Shown here piece after piece: positions 17,356 to 24,782 of a stretch of DNA of 64,000 nucleotides (position 1 is the stretch's first letter; every line of letters starts with the position of its first letter). Made by a program: the position numbers and the translations under genes. The notes below the pieces were generated by a model. That model did not search any database and was not told the DNA's origin. It saw only the letters and a list, made by a program, of their open reading frames with translations. Source of the stretch: Bacteroidales bacterium (GTDB taxonomy: Bacteria > Bacteroidota > Bacteroidia > Bacteroidales > Lentimicrobiaceae); the NCBI GenBank assembly GCA_016705005.1, contig JADIZB010000039.1, positions 124,001-188,000 of the forward strand, given 5' to 3'.

Positions 17356-17937
17356 TTACCTAGGGAATAATCGGGCTTCAACCATTTCACAGATGATATG
17401 ACCCAGGGTTATATGGGATTCCTGAATTCGAGGTGTGTCTTTGGAAGGAACGTTCAGCAGGATATCAGATAATTCTTTCATTCTCCCACCTGATTCTCCA
17501 GTAAACCCTATTGTTTTCATCCCTAATGAACAGGCAACTTTCATTGCATTCAAGATATTTGACGAATTCCCTGATGTGGATAATGCGACCAGAACATCGC
17601 CCTTTGCCCCTTTTGCTTTAACGAGTCTTGAATATACCTGATCGTATGAATAGTCATTGGCAACAGCGGTAAGATAACTCGAATTGACATGCAAAGCTTC
17701 AGCATCAAGAGGGTCTCTGTCAAAATAAAATCGTCCTGAGAATTCTGCAGCGAGATGTTGCGCATCTGCTGCACTCCCTCCATTGCCGCAGAAAAGCACT
17801 TTGCGATGGTCACTAAAAGCATTGACCAAAACTTCAACTGTTAATTCAATTCTGGACAAAATGGCTTCATCAGAAAGAATTGCTTCTTTGACTGAAATTG
17901 AAGAGAGTAATATTTCTTTGATTCTTTCCTGCATCAT
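17356..17937 (-). CDS. gmhA: Phosphoheptose isomerase (sedoheptulose-7-phosphate isomerase)
   Basis: A 193-residue SIS-domain enzyme that converts sedoheptulose-7-phosphate to D-glycero-D-manno-heptose-7-phosphate. Diagnostic segments are LFCGNGGSAADAQHLAAEF, NSSYLTAVANDYSYD, LVALSTSGNSSNIL and, near the end, QESHITLGHIICEMVE with the catalytic His. The length is typical. A minus-strand TACTTTTG lies about 20 bases upstream, so the gmhA-hddC-gmhB group can be transcribed on its own as well as from hddA. Confidence 0.95.
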   Translation of the reverse strand: MMQERIKEILLSSISVKEAILSDEAILSRIELTVEVLVNAFSDHRKVLFCGNGGSAADAQHLAAEFSGRFYFDRDPLDAEALHVNSSYLTAVANDYSYDQVYSRLVKAKGAKGDVLVALSTSGNSSNILNAMKVACSLGMKTIGFTGESGGRMKELSDILLNVPSKDTPRIQESHITLGHIICEMVEARLFPR

Positions 17938-17954
17938 CCAATTGAATTTAATTA

Positions 17955-17962
17955 CAAAAGTA
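17955..17962 (-). promoter_or_regulatory. Putative -7 element upstream of gmhA
   Basis: Minus strand TACTTTTG, a TAnnTTTG match. A TTTG at 17979-17982 lies only 16 bases further upstream, 3 fewer than the usual 19, so this is an imperfect promoter. Confidence 0.45.
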
Positions 17963-18008
17963 AGGAAAACCTACTTTGCAAAACGAATATAATCAATATT
18001 GGTTGAGA

Positions 18009-19031
18009 TTAGATGGTCCAGGTTGTAAGGCCAACGGAAGTAAAATCATATCTTTTAGATTCACCTCCATATCTGGCCAGGGCGTCAATCACATCTGATC
18101 TTGTTTCGCCCGGGCAATAGAAAATCATAAAACCACCTCCCCCTGCCCCACTTATTTTACCTCCGGAAGCTCCGTTATTCCGGGCTGTTTCATAAATTTC
18201 GTCAAGCAATGGGTTTGTGATCTCTTCTGCCATCTGTTTTTTATACTTCCATCCAAAGTCAAGAATCTCACCTATATGATCAAGGTCTCCTTTCAATAAT
18301 GCTTCTTTCATCATTACAGATTGCTTTTTGAGCTGATGCATTGCTTCAATAGATCGCTGATTATTGCTGACAACATTCGCTGACTGTGCTTCTATGATTC
18401 GGGAAGAAAGGCGGCTGGTTTGCGTATAGAACAGCACCAGGTTATGAGCAAGTTCATTAAGATAAGTATCCTTGATTCGTAACGGGTTCACGATAACTTT
18501 ATCATTGGCAGAGAACTCCATAAAGTTCACTCCTCCGAAAGTTGCCGCATACTGATCCTGTTTTCCTCCTGCCATTCCAAGGTCATTCCGCTCTATGTCA
18601 TAAGCTAGTTTTGCAAGATCATATTCTCCAAGAGGTAATTTAAGCCATTCTGCAAAAGCGCCAAGGATCGCAACAACCAAGGTTGAAGAAGTACCGAGAC
18701 CTGAACCTGCCGGGGCATCAACCCGGGTAGAAAGGCTGAAAGAAAGCGGAATTTTACTATAATCCTTGACAACCCGATTATACACTCCGCGATGAAGGTT
18801 CAAGATTCCATTAACCGGAAGTGATTGTGCAGAATCGAATTCATAAGACTCATTCTTGTCGATTGAATGAAAAACTATCTTACCATCATTTCGAGGAACA
18901 ATTGTGGCGTACGCATAAAGACTGATTGAGGCATTCAGGATTGCACCGCCATAGAGGTCGGAATAGGGGGCCACATCTGTACCGCCACCAGCCAATCCTA
19001 GCCGGAGTGGGGCTTTACTTCTTACTATCAT
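18009..19031 (-). CDS. hddA: D-glycero-alpha-D-manno-heptose 7-phosphate kinase
   Basis: A GHMP-family kinase of 340 residues starting at the ATG at 19031 (a TTG is one codon earlier). It has RSKAPLRLGLAGGGTDVAPYSDLYGG, the ATP-binding loop APAGSGLGTSSTLVV and the C-terminal GASGGKISGAGGGGFMIFY motif, as in HddA and related L-fucose/heptose kinases. It phosphorylates heptose-7-phosphate at C1, giving the 1,7-bisphosphate that GmhB then trims. It follows the T9SS-sorted protein by about 11 bases and precedes gmhA by about 70. Confidence 0.93.
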   Translation of the reverse strand: MIVRSKAPLRLGLAGGGTDVAPYSDLYGGAILNASISLYAYATIVPRNDGKIVFHSIDKNESYEFDSAQSLPVNGILNLHRGVYNRVVKDYSKIPLSFSLSTRVDAPAGSGLGTSSTLVVAILGAFAEWLKLPLGEYDLAKLAYDIERNDLGMAGGKQDQYAATFGGVNFMEFSANDKVIVNPLRIKDTYLNELAHNLVLFYTQTSRLSSRIIEAQSANVVSNNQRSIEAMHQLKKQSVMMKEALLKGDLDHIGEILDFGWKYKKQMAEEITNPLLDEIYETARNNGASGGKISGAGGGGFMIFYCPGETRSDVIDALARYGGESKRYDFTSVGLTTWTI

Positions 19032-19042
19032 CAATAAATGTC

Positions 19043-20392
19043 CTATTGCAAAACAAGTTTTCTAATTAAAAGGCGATTCTCAAAATATATTTTAATGAGG
19101 TAAATGCCTCTAGAATAACCCTGCAAAAATACATGATAATTATCTGAGGCAATATCAGTATTTATTCTTTTAATTATATTACCCGAAATATTGCATATTT
19201 CGATTCTGTCAATTGTAAGATCTTCTGTACTGATAAAAAAATCAGAGTAAGCAGGATTAGGAGAAATAATTACTTCTTTTGAATAGGTATCATCCTCTGT
19301 TCCAAATGGATTAGTATTAACATTTATATAATGACATATTGTACTTGTCCTGCATTGATCAATAGCAGAAAGGCAAACCAGATATTCCCCTGAACTTTCA
19401 TACTGAAACTCGGTATTTTCAAGATGAGAGAAAAAACCATTTCCGAAATCCCAATAATACTCTAAATCACCAATACTGTTGTTAAAAAAATCAACATGTA
19501 AACTGTCGACTAAAAAAGTAAAATCCGGAAAATTCTCATCACATATAGTGATTGAATCACAAATAATTCTACTTCCACATGAGTTTTCGATTTCAAGACA
19601 AACCATGTATGAGCCTGATTCTGCATAATAATATAAAGGATTTTGCATTTCAGCACCGTAACCATTTCCAAAATCCCATTTCCAGGAAGTTACAGTCGGA
19701 TCATTATAGTAAAATTGACAATTTAAGAAATTTGTCTCAAAACTAAAATTGTCTTCGGGAAACATACAAGTGTCATATCGAATAACAAGTGAAGGCCGAA
19801 TAATTTCATCAGGGTGATCACTTGAAGCTAGGATCATACTTCGGTATATATTTTCTTCTAATAAACTAAGCCTGAATCCGAAACTTGTTTCTGGATTTTG
19901 ATACATATCCATGACAATCTGAGTAACATCAATATTCGGGTAACTTTGATCCTCTGTTGCTGAAGATGGTAAATAAACAGCGTTCTCAATTGAGACCGAC
20001 GGTTGATTGTACCAATCGATACCAAACTCGGACCAATCTTCGGTTATTCTTTCTATTTTACACTCATTCTCTCCTCCATGACCAACATGTTGGGAAGAAT
20101 AATCGTAATAAAAATTTATGAATGCTTTAAAGTTTGTAAATTCCTCAGGTAGTTCAGGTAGATCGAATTGAATAAAACTCCTTCCAATCCCTTCAGTTCC
20201 ATTATAAGTCCATGCAGACGCAATAAAACTCTGAGTTGATCCATTTCCAGTAGTATAATAAGTATTCACATATGCATCTTTGCCATCTTGAGGTCCGGGT
20301 CTTAAAATAATCTCAATTTGAGAATATGTGAATTTTATTGCAATAAGAACTAATATGTTCAAAACTACTCCGGATTTCCAAAATGTTTTCAT
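19043..20392 (-). CDS. T9SS-sorted surface protein with DNRLRE and two PKD-like domains
   Basis: A 449-residue secreted protein. A signal peptide ends near FTYSQ. Residues about 28-205 form a DNRLRE/CBM96-like beta-sandwich (AYVNTYYTTGNG, SFIQFDLPELP, ITEDWSEFGIDWYNQPS). Two PKD-type repeats follow (WKWDFGNGYGAEMQNP, and YYWDFGNGFFSHLEN), each with the WDFG core and a CLEI/CLSA Cys. The last 75 residues are a type A T9SS sorting domain (VIISPNPAYSDF...GIYLIKIYFEN...KLVL). It would cross the outer membrane through the T9SS and be anchored or released. No catalytic domain is seen; adhesive or structural roles are likely. It lies 8 bases before hddA. Confidence 0.85.
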   Translation of the reverse strand: MKTFWKSGVVLNILVLIAIKFTYSQIEIILRPGPQDGKDAYVNTYYTTGNGSTQSFIASAWTYNGTEGIGRSFIQFDLPELPEEFTNFKAFINFYYDYSSQHVGHGGENECKIERITEDWSEFGIDWYNQPSVSIENAVYLPSSATEDQSYPNIDVTQIVMDMYQNPETSFGFRLSLLEENIYRSMILASSDHPDEIIRPSLVIRYDTCMFPEDNFSFETNFLNCQFYYNDPTVTSWKWDFGNGYGAEMQNPLYYYAESGSYMVCLEIENSCGSRIICDSITICDENFPDFTFLVDSLHVDFFNNSIGDLEYYWDFGNGFFSHLENTEFQYESSGEYLVCLSAIDQCRTSTICHYINVNTNPFGTEDDTYSKEVIISPNPAYSDFFISTEDLTIDRIEICNISGNIIKRINTDIASDNYHVFLQGYSRGIYLIKIYFENRLLIRKLVLQ

Positions 20393-20471
20393 AATTTAGA
20401 ATTTAATTTACAAATAAATCCACTAATTATTAAATATGATAAAACTCTATAAGAATCGCTAAGCACATTGT

Positions 20472-20834
20472 TTAAATGTAAAACAATGATTTCAAATTAG
20501 CAATAAAATAATTCCAGGAATACTTAATTTTATTTTTTTTAATATTCCTTATAAAAACATCCTCTTTACCTTCAGTATAAAAGTCGATTATCGCATTTGA
20601 TACAGCAATGGGATCAGGATTAACTACATAACCAACTTCTCCATCAGGAACAAATTCTCCCAAACCACCAACATTTGTTATTAACATTGGCTTGTCAAAA
20701 TGATAAGCTATTTGAGTTACTCCACTTTGCGTTGCGCTTTTATAGGGTTGTACCACGAGATCACTTGCACTAAAGTATTTATTAACGTCACTATCCGGAA
20801 TGAAATCATTCGATAAGATTATCAAATCTATCAA
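20472..20834 (-). CDS. Glycosyltransferase family 4, C-terminal fragment (frameshifted)
   Basis: This 120-residue frame holds the nucleotide-sugar-binding half of a GT4 glycosyltransferase: SNDFIPDSDVNKYFSASDLVVQPYKSATQSG, then AYHFDKPMLITNVGGLGEFV. It starts at a TTG that overlaps the stop of the N-terminal fragment by four bases and lies in the other frame. One inserted T at the AATTGATAG junction would restore a continuous protein. Even if translated alone it could not be a complete enzyme. Confidence 0.75.
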   Translation of the reverse strand: MIDLIILSNDFIPDSDVNKYFSASDLVVQPYKSATQSGVTQIAYHFDKPMLITNVGGLGEFVPDGEVGYVVNPDPIAVSNAIIDFYTEGKEDVFIRNIKKNKIKYSWNYFIANLKSLFYI

Positions 20835-21610
20835 TTCTCTTTGTTAATGATTTCAAGATAGCTTTTTTTTTCCGTATAGAATTCCCCAGCTACTATTAAT
20901 TTGATATTCAAATCTCTGATTCTTTGATCACCCATTGCTTCCAATAGAATATCAAGTCCTTTGTAATCTCGAATGAATCCAAAAAAAAGAATGTAATGAA
21001 ACGAAGGATCAAGGTCTAAGATTTTAAGAGCTTGCACTTTTTCAATTCCAGATCCAAAATTGTCATAAATTGGGTGAGGACTAAATATCCTTGGTTTTCT
21101 TGTGTCAAAAAAAGAAACATCATCAAGCACTTTCCTCGACATCGTAACAAAGCCATCTACACCACCAACAAAGTACTTTGCTAATATTCTGTCACCAGGC
21201 CTTTTCTCGTGAGGAATGATATTATCAACAATAGTGATGATCTTCGTAATCCTGTTGGATTTGGCAATTCTTGAAATAGTTCCGAAACAAGGGGCCATAA
21301 AGGGAATCCAAAATTTGATAATCACCAAGTCTGGTCTCATTTCTTTTAATTCGAATCCAACTTTTACCCAATTAAATGGATTAATTGAATTTATTGCAAT
21401 TCTTATAGGGATATTACCATGATACGATTCTGTAGAATATTGGGTTTTACCGGGAAAAAGAAATGAAGGATATTGAAGTGAAAATGTATAAATCTGAACA
21501 TCCCAAAAGTCCTTTAAAAATTCTTCACCCAGCCTTTCATTAAAATTTGAAAGCCCCCCCCTCAACGGATATGCCGAACCTATAATAACAACCTTCTTCT
21601 TCTGCGACAT
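20831..21610 (-). CDS. Glycosyltransferase family 4, N-terminal fragment (frameshifted)
   Basis: A 259-residue frame with the acceptor half of a GT4 enzyme. The start KVVIIGSAYPLRGGLSNFNERLGEEF is typical of a Bacteroidota GT family, and a conserved Rossmann core follows, up to FFGFIRDYKGLDILLEAM and KLIVAGEFYTEK, where the donor half begins. It stops at KEN just before the expected continuation in the next frame. The two fragments together would give about 380 residues, the normal length. The break sits in an AT-rich run, so a sequencing error is possible. The gene is codirectional with the GT2 gene upstream and the T9SS gene downstream. Confidence 0.8.
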   Translation of the reverse strand: MSQKKKVVIIGSAYPLRGGLSNFNERLGEEFLKDFWDVQIYTFSLQYPSFLFPGKTQYSTESYHGNIPIRIAINSINPFNWVKVGFELKEMRPDLVIIKFWIPFMAPCFGTISRIAKSNRITKIITIVDNIIPHEKRPGDRILAKYFVGGVDGFVTMSRKVLDDVSFFDTRKPRIFSPHPIYDNFGSGIEKVQALKILDLDPSFHYILFFGFIRDYKGLDILLEAMGDQRIRDLNIKLIVAGEFYTEKKSYLEIINKEN

Positions 21611-21649
21611 TAAAAGGATTTATTAATGAATACTATCAAGGCAACGTCA

Positions 21650-22585
21650 TTAATTATCTTCTTCAATGAGGTAATGATTCCTGTCACTTGAACTGCGGCT
21701 TATCAATTCGCCGAGAAAACCGGCAAGAAAAAGCTGTGTACCCAATATCATAAACAATAACCCAAGATAAAACAAGGGTCTTTCGGTCATTTTATAAGTT
21801 TCCAGAAAGATCTTGGCATAGGCAAGGTAGCCTGCAATAATAAACCCTCCAATAAAAAGAAGTGTTCCAATTGAGCCAAAAAGATGCATTGGTTTCCGAC
21901 CAAACCTGGAAACAAACATAATTGAAACAAGATCAAGAAAACCATTAATAAAACGTTCCCAACCGAACTTAGTCACCCCGAATTGCCTTTTGCGATGTAC
22001 AACTACCTTTTCACCTATATTCCTGAACCCAGCCCATTTAGCAATAACAGGAATATACCGGTGCATTTCACCATATACTTCAATCGCTTTGACAACTTCA
22101 TGTCGATAGGCCTTTAAACCACAGTTCATATCATGAAGTTTAACACCGGATAACCTCCTTGTCGTCGCATTATATATCTTTGATGGAATATTTTTAGCCA
22201 GCCTGGAGTCATAACGCTTTTTCTTCCAGCCGGAAACAAGGTCAAACCCGTCTTCTTTGATCATTCTGTATAATTCCGGGATTTCATCCGGGCTGTCCTG
22301 AAGATCAGCATCCATTGTAATAACCACATCTCCGCCGGCTTTCTCAAAACCTTTGTTCAATGCTGCTGATTTCCCATAATTCCGCCTGAATTTCAGACCC
22401 CTGATATAAGGATTTCCAGATTGCAACGACCTGACAACCTTCCATGAATCATCACTGCTTCCGTCATCAACAAGGATAATCTCATAGGAAAAACTATTCT
22501 GAATCATCACTCGTTGAATCCATGAGCACAATTCAGGCAAGGATTCTTCTTCATTAAATAATGGTATTACGATCGAAATATCCAT
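21650..22585 (-). CDS. Glycosyltransferase family 2, polyprenyl-phosphate sugar transferase type
   Basis: A 311-residue membrane-bound GT2. The catalytic domain (1-225) has VIPLFNEEESLPEL, ILVDDGSSDDSW and the donor-binding DADLQDSPDEIP; the acceptor part includes CGLKAYRHEV and HRKRQFGVTKFG. Two hydrophobic helices follow (about 235-255 and 270-295), as in ArnC/GtrB/DPM1-like enzymes that load a sugar onto undecaprenyl phosphate at the inner membrane. The sugar is unknown. It lies upstream of the broken GT4 and is probably in one operon with it. Confidence 0.9.
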   Translation of the reverse strand: MDISIVIPLFNEEESLPELCSWIQRVMIQNSFSYEIILVDDGSSDDSWKVVRSLQSGNPYIRGLKFRRNYGKSAALNKGFEKAGGDVVITMDADLQDSPDEIPELYRMIKEDGFDLVSGWKKKRYDSRLAKNIPSKIYNATTRRLSGVKLHDMNCGLKAYRHEVVKAIEVYGEMHRYIPVIAKWAGFRNIGEKVVVHRKRQFGVTKFGWERFINGFLDLVSIMFVSRFGRKPMHLFGSIGTLLFIGGFIIAGYLAYAKIFLETYKMTERPLFYLGLLFMILGTQLFLAGFLGELISRSSSDRNHYLIEEDN

Positions 22586-22616
22586 TTACGGCAATATTTA
22601 ACATGATGAATCAAGT

Positions 22617-23174
22617 TTACAAAGCATTAAAACTATCATCATTTTTCTTTAGAAAAATTGCAATTATCAAAGAAAAGATTGCTCCCCAAAACGCCATCCC
22701 GAAAACCAAAGAAACAGACATCCCAATCGGACTCATAAATTTTTTGCTAAATGCCATGGCCTGATCGATCTGCTCATCAGTCATCCCTTTATCAACCATA
22801 TTCTGCTCAGCAATCTCAATTATTTTCTGCAATTCAGAAGGATCAAAATACTGATAAAACAAAAAAGTAAAAACAGCCATAACTATTCCGACAATTGCAC
22901 TGATTATCGCTCCTGAGCCTAAACATCTCCCATAAGATAAGAACCCTCCGCAATACTTATCCCTGTATGTCTTTGTACCGATAATAATACCTATGATCAG
23001 TATGATAAACGTCAGATAGTTAATCCATCCTGTTCTATCGACATCGAGTGCATAAAACAACATAGAAATTAAAATAAAACCGGCACTTGTGTACAAACCG
23101 TAATTTAGAGAATTTCTGAAAAGTGAAGTTTGCTTCTTCTCTTCCATTGGTTCATTTGCTGCAATGTTTTCCAT
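22617..23174 (-). CDS. DUF4199 membrane protein
   Basis: A 185-residue protein with four transmembrane segments, matching the DUF4199 family of Bacteroidota. A soluble start (MEEKKQTSLFRNSLNYGLY) precedes helices around FILISMLFYA, YLTFIILIIGIIIG, SAIVGIVMAVFTFLF and VSLVFGMAFWGAIFSLIIAIF. Typical features are the YCGGFLSYGRCLGSG loop and the FDPSELQKIIEIAEQNMVDKG helix between TM3 and TM4. The ATG at 23174 is preferred over an upstream TTG because a minus-strand TACATTTG begins only 22 bases before it and overlaps the longer frame. The function is unknown. In this phylum DUF4199 genes often sit next to GT2 genes, as here. Confidence 0.85.
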   Translation of the reverse strand: MENIAANEPMEEKKQTSLFRNSLNYGLYTSAGFILISMLFYALDVDRTGWINYLTFIILIIGIIIGTKTYRDKYCGGFLSYGRCLGSGAIISAIVGIVMAVFTFLFYQYFDPSELQKIIEIAEQNMVDKGMTDEQIDQAMAFSKKFMSPIGMSVSLVFGMAFWGAIFSLIIAIFLKKNDDSFNAL

Positions 23175-23195
23175 GATGTCAGGTTTTTGTTTCTG

Positions 23196-23203
23196 CAAAT
23201 GTA
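23196..23203 (-). promoter_or_regulatory. -7 element of the DUF4199-GT2 operon
   Basis: Minus strand TACATTTG, a TAnnTTTG match, giving a leader of about 17 bases. No TTTG was found at -33. Confidence 0.45.
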
Positions 23204-23238
23204 ATAAATAAGTTTGGCCGTTAATAATGGCTTTAACA

Positions 23239-23269
23239 TTTGGATGGAAAGTGTTTTTATGTATCTTTG
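23239..23269 (+). promoter_or_regulatory. Promoter of the SRP RNA gene (Bacteroidota type)
   Basis: TTTG at 23239-23242 and TATCTTTG at 23262-23269 with a 19-base spacer, the full Bacteroidota sigma-ABfr consensus. The RNA 5' end at 23274 is five bases downstream. Confidence 0.85.
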
Positions 23270-23273
23270 CAGC

Positions 23274-23370
23274 GGGTAAGTCTTATACGACCAGCTCCCA
23301 TTGAACTCCCCCAGGTCAGGAATGAAGCAAGGGTAGATGGTTGTAGCGGTGCGATGTAAGTAGCTTACCC
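23274..23370 (+). ncRNA. ffs: Signal recognition particle RNA, small bacterial type
   Basis: A 97-base RNA. The conserved apical domain is recognisable: CAGGTCAGGAATGAAGCA holds the GGTCAGG and the GGAA-like/AGCA loop that binds Ffh, with the matching strand AAGGGTAGATGG. The ends pair as GGGTAAG with CTTACCC, and a T run follows directly at 23371-23376, which ends transcription. The RNA works with Ffh and FtsY to target membrane proteins. A well-formed promoter is five bases upstream. It is a single copy in this window. Confidence 0.93.
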
Positions 23371-23411
23371 TTTTTTATTGGCATTGATTGATTCTATACA
23401 AAATTCAAGTT

Positions 23412-24023
23412 ATGCTGCTCAGAATCTATCCTGAAAATCCAAATGAAAAGCACATTAGGATGGTGGTTGAATGCCTTATGGATGGTGGAATAATCATCTA
23501 TCCAACAGATACTGTTTATGGCATTGGTTGTGATATTCTCAAATCCAAAGCTATTGAAAAAGTAGCCCTTATAAAAGGAATTAATGCAGCTAAAGCTAAT
23601 TTTTCATTTATCTGTAACGACCTTAGCCAATTGGCTGACTATAGCAAACCCATTAACAATGATGTTTTTAAATTGATGAGGAAGAATCTTCCGGGACCGT
23701 TTACATTTATCTTAAATGCCAATAACAACGTTCCCAAATTGATTCAAAGCAAAAAGAAAACCGTTGGTATCCGCATTCCTGACAATAACATTCCACTTGA
23801 AATTGTCAGAGAATTAGGCCATCCTATTATGTCCACATCGGTGCATGATGATGATGAAATACTGGAATATACGACCGACCCGGAGCTTATTTATGAAAAG
23901 TACAGCTCTGTGGTTGACATTGTGATAGATGGTGGATACGGCGATAATGAAGCATCAACTGTTGTTGATTGCACCAGTGATGAAATTCTTATTGTTCGCG
24001 AAGGCAAGGGTATTCTTATTTGA
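23412..24023 (+). CDS. tsaC: L-threonylcarbamoyladenylate synthase (TsaC/Sua5/YrdC family)
   Basis: A protein of about 203 residues that makes threonylcarbamoyl-AMP from threonine, bicarbonate and ATP for the t6A modification of tRNA position 37. Motifs: the YrdC signature YPTDTVYGIGCD, AKANFSFICNDLSQLA, LPGPFTFIL, KKTVGIRIPDN and GHPIMSTSVH. The C-terminal Sua5 extension is absent, so it is the short TsaC type. The ATG at 23412 is chosen over an upstream TTG. It follows ffs by about 40 bases. The cupin gene starts 2 bases after its stop. MtaB, which modifies t6A further, is also in this window (38.2 kb). Confidence 0.92.
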   Translation: MLLRIYPENPNEKHIRMVVECLMDGGIIIYPTDTVYGIGCDILKSKAIEKVALIKGINAAKANFSFICNDLSQLADYSKPINNDVFKLMRKNLPGPFTFILNANNNVPKLIQSKKKTVGIRIPDNNIPLEIVRELGHPIMSTSVHDDDEILEYTTDPELIYEKYSSVVDIVIDGGYGDNEASTVVDCTSDEILIVREGKGILI

Positions 24024-24025
24024 AA

Positions 24026-24352
24026 ATGAAAAAAGGGAATATTTCAGATATCAGTGGATTCGAAAACAGCAGCGTTGAGATAACACAAACACTACTTGAC
24101 GGATCATCCCGTGTTGAAAGAATTATTTCAAACGGTCAGACTACTCCGGATGGTGAATGGTATGATCAATCACTGGATGAATGGGTGGTTTTGCTTCAGG
24201 GTGAAGCAAGCCTGGAATTTGAAGATGGCAGTATATTAAATTTGCATGATGGAGATTATGTATTAATTAAGTCCCACCAAAAACACCGGGTCTCCTATAC
24301 CAGCCATCAGCCACCTTGTATATGGCTGGCCATTCATGGAAAATTTTCATAA
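24026..24352 (+). CDS. Small cupin-domain protein
   Basis: A 108-residue single-domain cupin. Motif 1 is degenerate around WYDQSLDEWVVLLQGEASLEFEDG, keeping the aromatic/acidic strand, and motif 2 reads LHDGDYVLIKSHQKHRVSYT with a His pair that could bind a metal. The ATG at 24026 comes 2 bases after the tsaC stop, so the two are probably co-translated. Family members are often metal-dependent isomerases or phosphate-sugar binders, but no substrate can be assigned. Confidence 0.8.
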   Translation: MKKGNISDISGFENSSVEITQTLLDGSSRVERIISNGQTTPDGEWYDQSLDEWVVLLQGEASLEFEDGSILNLHDGDYVLIKSHQKHRVSYTSHQPPCIWLAIHGKFS

Positions 24353-24422
24353 TTTTTGTTGCTGAAAATCAGAATAATGCGATCTTCAACTCAGGAATTT
24401 AAAGACATTTGGTGGTAAAACA

Positions 24423-24453
24423 TTTGGATATATGGAATAAATAAGTACTTTTG
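24423..24453 (+). promoter_or_regulatory. Promoter of tRNA-Lys
   Basis: TTTG at 24423-24426, a 19-base spacer and TACTTTTG at 24446-24453. The tRNA 5' end is 12 bases further on. This is a full Bacteroidota -33/-7 promoter. Confidence 0.8.
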
Positions 24454-24465
24454 CAGTCCCAAATT

Positions 24466-24538
24466 GATTCCGTAGCTCAGCAGGTAGAGCACATCCCTTT
24501 TAAGGATGGGGTCCTGGGTTCGAATCCCAGCGGGATCA
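24466..24538 (+). tRNA. tRNA-Lys (anticodon TTT)
   Basis: A 73-base cloverleaf. The acceptor stem GATTCCG pairs with CGGGATC (one T-G pair), with discriminator A. The anticodon stem CATCC/GGATG encloses the loop CTTTTAA, anticodon TTT at 24499-24501. The T arm is TGGGTTCGAATCCCA. No CCA is encoded. It decodes AAA and AAG. Confidence 0.96.
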
Positions 24539-24541
24539 CTA

Positions 24542-24571
24542 AAAGCCCGGCTTTATGCCGGGCTTTTTTTT
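24542..24571 (+). terminator. Terminator of tRNA-Lys
   Basis: Stem AAAGCCCGGC and its complement around TTTAT, then eight T residues. Confidence 0.9.
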
Positions 24572-24713
24572 GTGCTCATCCGTTTTTCCACGTAAAGCAA
24601 TAAACAGCAAATTTCATGATCAAAAACAGGTATGAATATGTGGTTTCTAACATTGTCCGCCCGAAATCAATGACAAACATCCTTTATTAGTAATTGTATA
24701 CTATCGAAAAAAG

Positions 24714-24745
24714 TTTGTGGTTGGGATTACATTTTGATACTTTTG
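24714..24745 (+). promoter_or_regulatory. Promoter of the UDP-glucose dehydrogenase gene
   Basis: TTTG at 24714-24717, a 20-base spacer and TACTTTTG at 24738-24745. The leader to the ATG is about 33 bases. Confidence 0.75.
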
Positions 24746-24782
24746 TTAATAAAGAATTAAAACAGTTAAATTATCTGACAAT

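Noticed and set aside
20831..20834. Programmed frameshift in the glycosyltransferase
   Set aside because: The junction AATTGATAG has no slippery heptamer or downstream structure that I could see; a simple one-base loss explains it.
24572..24713. Riboswitch or leader RNA before ugd
   Set aside because: The region before ugd has no conserved aptamer-like pairing that I can recognise, and the promoter is only about 35 bases from the ATG.
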